Positions 1-5,309 of a stretch of DNA of 5,612 nt are shown here, in pieces. The stretch covers positions 1-5,612 of the forward strand of contig JAKAAL010000340.1 of the NCBI GenBank assembly GCA_021802375.1. The letters are read 5' to 3'. The notes beneath the pieces are model-generated. The model was given only the letters and a program-made list of their open reading frames with translations, was not told where the DNA came from and did no database searches. Made by a program: the position numbers and the translations under genes. Position 1 is the stretch's first letter; every line of letters begins with the position of its first letter. This DNA comes from Bacillota bacterium. Lineage in GTDB: Bacteria > Bacillota_E > Sulfobacillia > Sulfobacillales > Sulfobacillaceae.

Positions 1-25
1 TGGAGATACCGTCGGATTCGGTGCG
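1..25 (+). repeat. Left arm of a perfect 25-bp inverted repeat
   Basis: Positions 1-25 are the exact reverse complement of 371-395, starting TGGAGATACC and ending TTCGGTGCG. The match stops at 26 (T) against 370 (which would require C). It may continue to the left of the window. Both arms fall inside the same minus-strand reading frame but encode different peptides (APNPTVSP here). A perfect 25-bp match 345 bp apart is very unlikely by chance. It could be a real repeat or a fold-back or assembly chimera at a contig end. Confidence 0.9.
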
Positions 26-615
26 TAGGTGGCCAAAAAAGCAAAGGGATACGCCTCATCTTTGGACTCCACCATATGAAAAAATACACGTCCAGGAGGT
101 GTAAGATCGGCGCCCCAGTGCTGGAAGTACTCGGCGACTGTGCCAGGATAACCCGTAATGTCCTCATGAAAGGCCTCCTCGATACCTTTCCCTATAAGCC
201 TCAGCCAAGCAACATTGACGTGCTCTACGCCAGGCATAAAAGGAGCTTCTCGCACGAGACGCTCCTCCTCGGATTCCGACATAACCACATGGATCGTCTG
301 CCTCTTGTGCTCTATATCTTCGATACGAGTCAAATTTTTGGCATAAGTGCGCGCGAGTCTATGAAAAAAGCGCACCGAATCCGACGGTATCTCCACGTGT
401 TCTTTCAGCCCTAGATGAAGCAAGGCCCGATAGGCATTGTGAGTAAGATCTCGCAGCAATCCGGCCTGAGCCTCCTGAACCTCCTCCCCGACATTCAATG
501 GGGTGAGTGCCCAGTCCCAAGTAAACCCTGAGGGAAGCGCCACAAAGACTAAAAGATGATGCGCGGTATCCTCAACCGTCGACACAGTATCCCCCCGGAT
601 AGTTCTTAGTGCCAT
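1..615 (-). CDS. N-terminal part of a probable SNF2-family helicase (partial, runs off the left edge)
   Basis: Reading the minus strand from the ATG at 615 gives 205 codons without a stop, reaching the window edge. The product begins MALRTIRGDTVSTVEDTAHH. Residues about 160-197 contain TPPGRVFFHMVESKDEAYP followed by FAFLATY. From memory, the pattern 'FFH-hydrophobic-E ... PFAFLATY' is typical of the N-terminal accessory region of bacterial SNF2/DEAD-DEAH helicases of roughly 1,000 residues. The ATPase motifs would lie beyond the edge, so the helicase call rests on this region alone. The middle (residues 100-160) is rich in charged helices. No Shine-Dalgarno sequence precedes the ATG, and TACAAT sits one base upstream of it, so the true start may differ; GTG at codon 11 follows a G-run. 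The gene is divergent from the cyclase. Residues about 75-82 and the last eight codons are encoded by the two arms of a 25-bp inverted repeat. Coding status is likely; the family is moderately sure. Confidence 0.6.
   Translation of the reverse strand, partial: MALRTIRGDTVSTVEDTAHHLLVFVALPSGFTWDWALTPLNVGEEVQEAQAGLLRDLTHNAYRALLHLGLKEHVEIPSDSVRFFHRLARTYAKNLTRIEDIEHKRQTIHVVMSESEEERLVREAPFMPGVEHVNVAWLRLIGKGIEEAFHEDITGYPGTVAEYFQHWGADLTPPGRVFFHMVESKDEAYPFAFLATYAPNPTVSP
371..395 (-). repeat. Right arm of the 25-bp inverted repeat
   Basis: This is the reverse complement of positions 1-25. In the minus-strand gene it encodes EIPSDSVR, in the middle of an otherwise unremarkable coding stretch. This arm fits the coding frame smoothly, so it is probably the original copy and the edge arm the suspicious one. 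That last point is inference. Confidence 0.9.
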
Positions 616-635
616 TATTGTACCGGATTTGATGA

Positions 636-671
636 CCAGGGTCGCCGGCTTGCGGCGACTAAGACCCTTGG
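636..671. other. Strong composite inverted repeat in the divergent intergenic region
   Basis: An inner 7-bp stem GTCGCCG (641-647) pairs with CGGCGAC (653-659) around a 5-nt loop. An outer arm CCAGGGTC (636-643) pairs with GACCCTTGG (663-671) with one bulged T, sharing the GTC with the inner stem. A second short hairpin, GGGGG-AA-CCCCC, follows at 670-681. No T-run follows on either strand, so a plain intrinsic terminator is unlikely. It lies between the minus-strand start at 615 and the cyclase promoter at 711. Possible roles are an operator or a structured leader of the minus-strand gene. Confidence 0.5.
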
Positions 672-710
672 GGGAACCCCCGCATACGCTGATTTCCCCT
701 CTTCTCCATT

Positions 711-739
711 TTGCATTGATTCCCAATTCTCGCTATGCT
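711..739 (+). promoter_or_regulatory. Sigma-A-type promoter of the cyclase gene
   Basis: The -35 box TTGCAT (711-716), a 17-nt spacer and the -10 box TATGCT (734-739) match the vegetative consensus well. Transcription would start near 746, about 25 nt before the ATG at 771. The -10 overlaps the ATG at 735, which argues that the longer reading frame beginning there is not the translated one. Confidence 0.65.
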
Positions 740-770
740 GGATACAAGAACGTTGAGAGGAGTATTATCC

Positions 771-1391
771 ATGTGGGACCTGACCTATACGATTAGTGAA
801 GATATGCTACTCTATCCCGGTATTCCGCAACCCATCCTGCATGACTTTGCCACGCCGCAAAAGGATGGATATGGGATGTCTGATTATGCGTTCTGGAACC
901 ACCTCGGCACCCATATCGATGCACCGACCCATTTCTATGCCGACGGCGCATCGCTCGATGAGTTCCCCCTCGAGGCATTCGTTCGGCGTGTCCACACGAT
1001 TCACTGCGAAGACCAATCTTCCATCAGCGCATCCTTTTTATCTCAGGCGACCAAGCACATTCCCCACCACGATGGGCTTTTGTTACTCACCGGCCAATAC
1101 CGTTACTGGGGCACCCCCCGTTATTTTGATCCCTTTCCAGTTCTCAGCGAAGAGAGTGCGCAGCACCTTGTGAGAGAGGGGTATACCATGATCCTGGTAG
1201 ACGCACCGTCTGTGGATTCCGTCGACACCGAGAGTTTTCCCATTCACCGCATCTTGTTGCGGCATCCCCTACTCATTGTGGAGAACTTGGCCTACCAACC
1301 AGACCTTACAGAAGTGTTTCACATCACGGCGCTACCGCTGAAGATCAAGAATTCTAACGGGGCTCCAGCACGAATCATCGCCACCACATAG
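771..1391 (+). CDS. Cyclase family protein / kynurenine formamidase-like metal hydrolase
   Basis: The 206-residue product belongs to the cyclase family (Pfam cyclase, PF04199), metal-dependent hydrolases that include kynurenine formamidase and related amidases. The diagnostic motif HxGTHxDxPxH is present as HLGTHIDAPTH (residues 44-54), with H44, H48, D50 and H54 as the expected metal-binding or catalytic positions. Further family marks are VDAPSVDSVDTESFPIHRIL, the metal-ligand segment LIVENLA with its Glu, and a C-terminal PLKIKNSNGAPARIIA. Length is normal for the family (about 200-220), and there is no signal peptide, so it is cytosolic. I chose ATG 771 because AGGAG (758-762) lies 8 nt upstream. 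An in-frame ATG at 735 overlaps the -10 box. MaoC follows 236 bp downstream on the same strand. The substrate cannot be told from sequence: N-formylkynurenine is only one option, and no kynurenine-pathway genes are visible nearby. Confidence 0.9.
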   Translation: MWDLTYTISEDMLLYPGIPQPILHDFATPQKDGYGMSDYAFWNHLGTHIDAPTHFYADGASLDEFPLEAFVRRVHTIHCEDQSSISASFLSQATKHIPHHDGLLLLTGQYRYWGTPRYFDPFPVLSEESAQHLVREGYTMILVDAPSVDSVDTESFPIHRILLRHPLLIVENLAYQPDLTEVFHITALPLKIKNSNGAPARIIATT

Positions 1392-1627
1392 GGATAACTA
1401 GCGACTGCCTGAGAAGACCTCGCCGTGGTGAATTGGGACCAGCGCTACAGAGTACGGCGCCACCATGTGTGGTAGTGGTAGCGCAAGCTGCTTCATAGGC
1501 AGATGTGGGTGCCAACCGTGCTTCGGGGTCACGTTTCCATTCTCTTTGGACTCGCTCCGATGACATGTTCGCGGTGTTTATCCACCCCCTGGGGGATCAA
1601 CAAAAAATGAAGACGGGAGAGATTGCC

Positions 1628-2074
1628 ATGTATTTCGAAGAAATTCGCGAAGGCCAACAATATCGTTTGGAGCCCATTACCGTCACCTTGCAGGACATTC
1701 TTGAATTCGCAAAACGTTATGATCCGCAACGCATCCATACCGATGAAAAGTTCGCGACAACAGGACCCTATGGCGGGATTATCGCATCCGGGTACCACAC
1801 CTTAAGTCTGGTCTGGTCGCGGTGGATTGAAGCCGATGTCATGGGAGATGCCTCGATGGGAGGCCCTGGGCTGGAACGAGTGCAGTGGCTCCGCCCTGTC
1901 CGTCCCGGCGATACGTTATACGCTACGGTAACGATTCCCACCGCGCGCTTGTCGCGGAGCCAGCCCAAGGGCATCATCGGCATACACTTTTCTGTAGTCA
2001 ATCAAGAGGGAGACCCGGTGATGGAGACCGAAGGGGCCGCGTTCATTCAATTGAGGCCATCCGGCCAGGAATGA
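1628..2074 (+). CDS. MaoC-family dehydratase (hot-dog fold, R-specific enoyl-CoA hydratase-like)
   Basis: The 148-residue product matches single-domain MaoC-like hydratases, which add water to enoyl-CoA thioesters or perform related dehydrations. The catalytic Asp/His pair is visible in YDPQRIHTDE (D32 and H37). It is followed by the family segment GGIIASGYHTLSL, where the Gly-rich turn precedes the central helix. The second half has RVQWLRPVRPGDTL, the conserved 'f..PV.PGDtL' strand. The ATG at 1628 gives the canonical N-terminus MYFEEIREGQ and has GGGAGAG about 6 nt upstream. An in-frame ATG at 1607, preceded by GGGGGAT, would add seven residues (MKTGEIA) and cannot be excluded. The frame is open back to 1505, but that extension has no family resemblance. 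It is cytosolic. It may be co-transcribed with the cyclase, but the 236-bp gap leaves room for its own promoter; I found none that is convincing. The physiological substrate is unknown. Confidence 0.9.
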   Translation: MYFEEIREGQQYRLEPITVTLQDILEFAKRYDPQRIHTDEKFATTGPYGGIIASGYHTLSLVWSRWIEADVMGDASMGGPGLERVQWLRPVRPGDTLYATVTIPTARLSRSQPKGIIGIHFSVVNQEGDPVMETEGAAFIQLRPSGQE

Positions 2075-2210
2075 GGTTCAGCTTCGTCGTGTGAGAGGAT
2101 TCACCGGTTGCGCACATCCTCCCCCAGGGTGCCAGACGCGCTGACACTTCTTTCGAGCCGGAAATCAAACCCATACCTGGGATACGGGGGACTTCAGTAA
2201 TCCGGCATCT

Positions 2211-2972
2211 TCACCCCTTCATGGATTCTGCGGTCCCATCCGTTCTCGCCTGCGCCGATCGATTCCCTCCCTTTTTTACAATCCTTGTGGGTAGTTCCAC
2301 TTCGGTGAGAGGGTCCGCTTGAGGACGTCCCAGCAAAAATCCCTGGCCAAAGGGAATGCCTAGGTCTTGCACCGTCCAGAGTTCTTCCGGGGTTTCGATC
2401 CCCTCGGCTACGAGGGCGATCTCTAAGTCTCGGCACATATGGACTAAATGTTCGACAACAATTTGGCGAACCCGGTCCTGATCGATGTCCCCAATAATGA
2501 CGCGATCCAATTTGATAATGTCGGGCTTTAAGAGGAGAATGGCCCCGATCCCCATGTACCCCGACCCATAGTCATCTAAAGCGATGGCATGCCCCTGACT
2601 CCGCCACAGCACCACTTGGTCCAATAATGTCGGGTTAGTCAATACCGGTTGCTGTTCCGATATTTCGAGGATTACGCGTGATGGACTCACATCGGGATGA
2701 CCTGGCAGCGCGGGAATCTCAGGGCTCAACGCGTCGATATTGAGGAGAAGTTTTTGAGTCGACGGCAAGTCGTCAAGCCGTCGCAATCCGAGATCTCGCG
2801 CAATAGCCTCTAAGGTGACTCGGTGCCCTAGCTGGGTAGCCTTGGCGAACAGTGCTCCGGGTGACTCCCATTCCGTTCCAATCGCCCCACGAAGCAGTGC
2901 TTCATGGGCCATTACCCGACCGGTCCCAAGATCTACGACCGGTTGCAACGCGGACCACAAATCATATCCCAA
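2211..2972 (-). CDS. Stand-alone EAL-domain cyclic-di-GMP phosphodiesterase
   Basis: The 253-residue product is essentially one EAL domain, which cleaves c-di-GMP to linear pGpG. Counting from the TTG start, the signature residues are all present: E24 in HEALLRG, N78 in LLLNID, E103 in LEISE, D133 and D134 in DDYGSGY, K154 in IIKLD, E190 in VAEGIET and Q210 in GQGFLLGRP. The set of metal and substrate ligands is complete, so an active enzyme is expected. No GGDEF, PAS, receiver or membrane segment is attached. The first residues already enter the barrel (ALQPVVDLGTG), leaving no sensory domain, and the C-terminal ~30 residues are a basic, low-complexity tail. The start is TTG at 2972: AGGAGGTG lies 6 nt upstream, whereas the in-frame GTG at 2981 overlaps that site. 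The gene converges on MaoC, with 136 bp between stops, and diverges from the VOC remnant. Confidence 0.92.
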   Translation of the reverse strand: MGYDLWSALQPVVDLGTGRVMAHEALLRGAIGTEWESPGALFAKATQLGHRVTLEAIARDLGLRRLDDLPSTQKLLLNIDALSPEIPALPGHPDVSPSRVILEISEQQPVLTNPTLLDQVVLWRSQGHAIALDDYGSGYMGIGAILLLKPDIIKLDRVIIGDIDQDRVRQIVVEHLVHMCRDLEIALVAEGIETPEELWTVQDLGIPFGQGFLLGRPQADPLTEVELPTRIVKKGGNRSAQARTDGTAESMKG

Positions 2973-2978
2973 CGGTGT

Positions 2979-2986
2979 CACCTCCT
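2979..2986 (-). promoter_or_regulatory. Perfect Shine-Dalgarno site that fixes a TTG start for the EAL gene
   Basis: The minus strand reads AGGAGGTG here, then six bases ACACCG, then TTG (2972-2970). The GTG inside the site would have no spacing from its own ribosome-binding site, so TTG is the better start. Just upstream in the leader, GAAGAC (2993-2998) and GTCTTC (3009-3014) form a 6-bp stem with a 10-nt loop. CGGTTT/AAACCG (3035-3051) form another stem. Either might tune translation. Confidence 0.75.
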
Positions 2987-3153
2987 ACTCTTGAAGACAT
3001 TCGAGATGGTCTTCCAAATCCCTGTTTTTGGGTACGGTTTTTGCGAAACCGGAGATTTGTGCTTCGAACGAAAATAGGCCATCTGGTCAATACATAATTG
3101 GGACACGCATTCGCATAAGCAGTGACGTCGTCGCAGGGCCTTGAAGCAAGCGC

Positions 3154-3176
3154 TATAATAATGCCAATTTAGCATT
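3154..3176 (+). promoter_or_regulatory. TATAAT -10 box with a small inverted repeat at the expected transcription start
   Basis: A consensus TATAAT occupies 3154-3159. No good -35 element lies 16-18 nt upstream (the sequence there is around TCGCAG). Directly after it, AATGC (3160-3164) and GCATT (3172-3176) form an inverted repeat spanning the predicted +1 near 3166, as an operator would. It would drive the VOC remnant (ATG 3195) and perhaps the lipoprotein. A promoter is plausible; the operator is speculative. Confidence 0.45.
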
Positions 3177-3194
3177 CATCAATGGGGGAATATC

Positions 3195-3350
3195 ATGGTA
3201 CCGCACCGGGTGACTTTAATCACAATGGATGCCTGGGATGTGCCGAAACTGCGAGCCTTTTATAAAAGATTGGACTGGCACGAAACTGACTGGAATTCGG
3301 ACAACTATGCCGTATTCAAAACCGGAAGAGGCATGATAGCGTTATTTTAA
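3195..3350 (+). pseudogene. N-terminal remnant of a VOC/glyoxalase-fold protein (51 codons)
   Basis: ATG 3195 opens a 51-codon frame ending in TAA at 3348. The product, MVPHRVTLITMDAWDVPKLR followed by AFYKRLDWHETDWNSDNYAV and FKTGRGMIALF, matches the first beta-alpha-beta-beta unit of vicinal-oxygen-chelate (glyoxalase/bleomycin-resistance) proteins. In these, 'vtl...D..rlraFYe.LgW' is followed by a strand ending in '..lalf'. Full members have about 120-140 residues, so more than half is missing. Reading on in the other frames to the next gene shows no continuation, which suggests a deletion rather than a single frameshift. GGGGGA about 6 nt upstream is a good ribosome-binding site and TATAAT lies 36 nt before the start. 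The fragment may therefore still be transcribed and translated. The paired metal-binding module is absent, so enzymatic function is unlikely. A genuine small protein is the less likely alternative. Confidence 0.65.
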
Positions 3351-3399
3351 GGTATGACTCAGAGATGTTCGGTCTTGGAGCTTGGAGGAGGGGTTTCTT

Positions 3400-4200
3400 A
3401 TGCGACATCAGAAACTATTAATGGTCGGAGGATTACTGGGTAGCCTGGCTTTAGCCGGGTGTGGAATTAGCGGCCATGTGAACGCTACCCCCGCGAACAA
3501 TGGTACCTCTCAGGTGAGTGGTACGGTGCATACGAGTGGAGCTCCGAGTACAAGCGGATCATCGTCTTCGAGTCCGAGCCCAGCGACTTCCGTTTCAAGG
3601 TCATCCAGCACTTCAGCGATTTCGCCCTCCGAGAGTTCTAATACGGGGTCACCCACCGCCTCCACTTCAACCTCAGGGCCATCGTCGAGCACAACATCAT
3701 CAACACCCACCAACTTGTCGACGAGTGCCAGTCCAGGTCCCATCCCCTATACCAATAACCAAATAGCATTGATCACCCAGGAAGGTCTAAAGGCAGGATT
3801 TCCACGCGCTTCTGTGCCTCGAAAAGGTTTTGACTCTCAGTTCATCAGTGCTAAATTCTATACCACCACTCCCGAATACCCCAAAATCCTTCCTAAGAAA
3901 GTGCTGATGCTTACCTATAGCAATTTCATTATACAGGAAGCCGGGAAATCTCATTCGTTCGGCAATGGTGGAGACCGCGTGATTACCGATATGGTGCCAT
4001 TGACAATCCCCGGTTCTGGATCACAGACACCGGTCACGGGGACATGGACGACGGTGTATGGAATTCAGGGAAGCGGCACGCACTCATCTCTCACGTTTCA
4101 AATGGATGGGGTGTATTATATTATTGGGGAAAACCAAGGGTCACAAGCTCTGTCGCAAAACCAAGTCGATCAAATTGCCGAATCACTGAGCGAGACCTAA
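3400..4200 (+). CDS. Ser/Thr-rich surface lipoprotein with a DUF4367-like C-terminal domain
   Basis: The 266-residue product starts with a type II signal peptide: MRHQK, then a hydrophobic stretch LLMVGGLLGSLALAG, then Cys21 in the lipobox LAGC. The mature protein would be lipid-anchored on the outer face of the membrane. Residues 22-113 are a Ser/Thr/Pro-rich, low-complexity linker, probably an extended wall-spanning stalk. Residues about 120-266 look globular. They run from YTNNQIALITQEG through VLMLTYSNFIIQEAG and GTWTTVYGIQGSGTHSSLTF to MDGVYYIIGENQ, ending LSQNQVDQIAESL. The last part ('l.w..dg..Y.i......ls.eel..iAeSl') recalls DUF4367-type extracytoplasmic domains; this is recognition by pattern only. 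I chose ATG 3400 because GGAGGAGGGG (3384-3393) lies about 6 nt upstream; the in-frame TTG at 3382 would overlap it. It starts 49 bp after the VOC remnant and may share its promoter. The molecular role is unknown. Confidence 0.85.
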   Translation: MRHQKLLMVGGLLGSLALAGCGISGHVNATPANNGTSQVSGTVHTSGAPSTSGSSSSSPSPATSVSRSSSTSAISPSESSNTGSPTASTSTSGPSSSTTSSTPTNLSTSASPGPIPYTNNQIALITQEGLKAGFPRASVPRKGFDSQFISAKFYTTTPEYPKILPKKVLMLTYSNFIIQEAGKSHSFGNGGDRVITDMVPLTIPGSGSQTPVTGTWTTVYGIQGSGTHSSLTFQMDGVYYIIGENQGSQALSQNQVDQIAESLSET

Positions 4201-4241
4201 TTCATGCGGTACCAAACATCAACCAATAAGATCAGATATAA

Positions 4242-4281
4242 ATCATGCGTGTTCCTAATGATTTTGAGGAACACGCATGAT
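4242..4281 (-). terminator. Perfect 15-bp stem-loop between convergent genes
   Basis: ATCATGCGTGTTCCT (4242-4256) pairs perfectly with AGGAACACGCATGAT (4267-4281) around a 10-nt loop. It lies 41 bp after the lipoprotein stop and 13 bp after the stop of the minus-strand fragment. On the minus strand a T-rich stretch (TTTATATCTGATCTT) follows, which fits an intrinsic terminator for the minus-strand gene. On the plus strand no T-run follows, but the stem may still block read-through or protect the lipoprotein mRNA. Confidence 0.65.
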
Positions 4282-4294
4282 GGCGAGAAACGAA

Positions 4295-4502
4295 TTACGC
4301 GTAGGTCGGATTTACCCCTTCGCAGGTATCGCTTGGTGCATACACGGTAGGAATAGGATTGTATGATAAGCTCTGTCCTAGCGCGTATTCCACATAATCT
4401 GTGGCACTTTCCAGACTATCCGTGGCGGTATTGCCGGCCGCATTTTCATAGTAATTCGCGCCAGGTAACACATCGGTAGGCGGACTCGCGACTCGATGGA
4501 AC
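4295..4502 (-). pseudogene. C-terminal fragment of an unrecognised gene cut by the IS66 element
   Basis: On the minus strand, from the IS edge at 4502 to a TAA at 4297-4295, one frame stays open for 68 codons with no start needed. It begins FHRVASPPTDVLPGANYYEN and ends PIPTVYAPSDTCEGVNPTYA. Composition is protein-like: even use of residues, Asn/Tyr/Thr/Pro-rich, and the middle AAGNTATDSLESATDYVEYA could be helical. The frame meets a TAG four codons inside the IS (near 4510), so it does not belong to the element. The stop codon is followed within 15 bp by the stem-loop terminator. Taken together, this is the 3' end of a gene interrupted by transposition; its 5' part should lie beyond the right end of the IS. 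I do not recognise the family. A single Cys and the Tyr/Asn/Pro-rich tail would suit an exported protein, but that is weak. Confidence 0.6.
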
Positions 4503-4584
4503 GTAAGCGTCTAACTCTACCCACCTTCTTTTCTTCAGGAAAAAGACCCACCATGGTCAGATAAGACGAGAGGAGTGGTGAGAG

Positions 4585-4893
4585 ATGACGGCACACGAAC
4601 AGAGGACACTGCGGGAGGTGTGGCAGCAGCGTGTCACGGCGTTTTATGCCAGTGGATTGAGTGGGGTTCAATGGTGCGCGCGGGAAAATTTATCTCCGCG
4701 ACATCTGAGCTACTGGAAGGCGAGGTTCCCGAATCCCGATGCGCCCGCGTCGGGACCGACATGGGTCGCGGTGCCCACAGTGGCCGAATCGCGGGCCTCG
4801 ACTCTTGTGGTGCGGGTGGGTCCCGTGACCATCGAAGTTGCGTCGGGATTCAATCCGGATCTGTTGCGGGCCCTGGTCCGCACCTTCGCATGA
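4585..4893 (+). CDS. tnpA: IS66 family TnpA (first accessory protein)
   Basis: The 102-residue protein matches IS66 OrfA/TnpA, a small accessory protein with a DNA-binding-like helix-turn-helix needed for efficient transposition in studied members. Residues 13-48 hold the typical stretch W..RV..F..SGLS..QWC, then ENLS..HLSYWKARF. The C-terminal part, VVRVGPVTIEVASGFNPDLL, is the usual strand and Leu-rich helix. AGGAG (4571-4575) lies 9 nt before the ATG, with a second purine tract GGTGAGAG adjacent. The stop overlaps the tnpB start by four bases (ATGA at 4890-4893), so the two are probably translationally coupled. Length is normal for the family. The promoter was not identified in the 82-bp left end. 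Confidence 0.88.
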   Translation: MTAHEQRTLREVWQQRVTAFYASGLSGVQWCARENLSPRHLSYWKARFPNPDAPASGPTWVAVPTVAESRASTLVVRVGPVTIEVASGFNPDLLRALVRTFA

Positions 4894-5255
4894 TCGGGGA
4901 ACTGGTCGGGACCGATCGGGCGGTGTACCTGGCCTATGGGGCCACCGACCTGCGGAAATCGATCGATGGGTTGGCCGCGATGGTCCACGGGAGCTTTCAG
5001 TTGGACCCGTTTGCTCCCGCGATGTTTGTGTTTTGCAACCGTCAACGGGACAAGCTCAAAATCCTGTACTGGGAGCACAGCGGGTTTTGGCTCCTGTATC
5101 GCCGGCTGGAACGCGGACATTTTCAATGGCCCGAAGCCTCGGACGACGAGCGCACCCGGGCCATTTCCCTCCGCCAGTTACGCTGGCTCTTGGATGGGCT
5201 CACCGTGGATCAGCGGCACGCACACGCGGCCGTTCGGGCGCGATCTGTGGTGTAA
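4890..5255 (+). CDS. tnpB: IS66 family TnpB (Orf2)
   Basis: The 121-residue protein is the highly conserved IS66 Orf2/TnpB (PF05717), required with TnpA and TnpC for transposition but of unknown biochemical activity. It is not the IS200/IS605 RNA-guided nuclease of the same name. Diagnostic segments are YLAYGATDLRKSIDGLAAMV (residues 13-32), FVFCNRQRDKLKILYWEHSG (46-65), FWLLYRRLERGHFQWP (66-81) and the late LRQLRWLLDGL. The start is the ATG at 4890 inside the tnpA stop (ATGA), giving the usual family length. The same frame is open upstream to 4575, but that extension is antiparallel noise overlapping tnpA and has no family similarity. A 54-bp gap with a hairpin separates it from tnpC. Confidence 0.93.
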   Translation: MIGELVGTDRAVYLAYGATDLRKSIDGLAAMVHGSFQLDPFAPAMFVFCNRQRDKLKILYWEHSGFWLLYRRLERGHFQWPEASDDERTRAISLRQLRWLLDGLTVDQRHAHAAVRARSVV

Positions 5256-5273
5256 AAATCGAAGAAAAATCCG

Positions 5274-5303
5274 CCAAAATCCCTGATTTAGCAGGACTTT
5301 TGG
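5274..5303 (+). promoter_or_regulatory. Hairpin in the tnpB-tnpC gap, next to the tnpC ribosome-binding site
   Basis: CCAAAA (5274-5279) pairs with TTTTGG (5298-5303). TCC/GGA (5280-5282, 5294-5296) extends the stem, with one bulged C at 5297. The G-run that serves as the tnpC ribosome-binding site (GGGGA, 5302-5306) begins in the 3' arm. The stem could limit transposase translation unless ribosomes leaving tnpB open it. The pairing is seen; the role is inferred. Confidence 0.35.
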
Positions 5304-5309
5304 GGATCG

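Noticed and set aside
76..414. Plus-strand open frame of 112 codons
   Set aside because: It lies antisense to the helicase-like gene, whose codons and family pattern are much better; no ribosome-binding site or recognisable protein.
1466..1530. tRNA-like stretch: GTGGTAG, then a 4-bp stem CTGC/GCAG around a 7-nt loop TTCATAG with CAT at the anticodon position
   Set aside because: No T-arm with GTTCRANYC, no 7-bp acceptor stem and no proper D-stem can be found, so the resemblance is probably chance.
1585..1595. CCCCCTGGGGG palindrome before MaoC as terminator or operator
   Set aside because: A one-base loop cannot form a stable hairpin, no T-run follows, and the G-run may simply act as a ribosome-binding site for ATG 1607.
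2075..2210. Terminator between the convergent MaoC and EAL genes
   Set aside because: Only a weak pair GAGGAT/ATCCTC (2095-2100, 2116-2121) was found, with a 15-nt loop and no T-run; nothing convincing.
2987..3190. c-di-GMP riboswitch in the leader of the EAL gene
   Set aside because: Small hairpins exist, but I could not find the conserved core of the GEMM-type aptamers (for example the CACGCACAGGGCAAACC-like segment).
4378..4671. Minus-strand open frame of 97 codons spanning the IS left end
   Set aside because: It crosses the IS boundary and lies partly antisense to tnpA; the neighbouring frame ending at 4295 has far more natural composition and stops at the boundary.
4575..4889. Upstream extension of the tnpB frame through tnpA
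   Set aside because: TnpB of normal length starts at the ATGA overlap at 4890; the extension has no family similarity and overlaps the well-supported tnpA.
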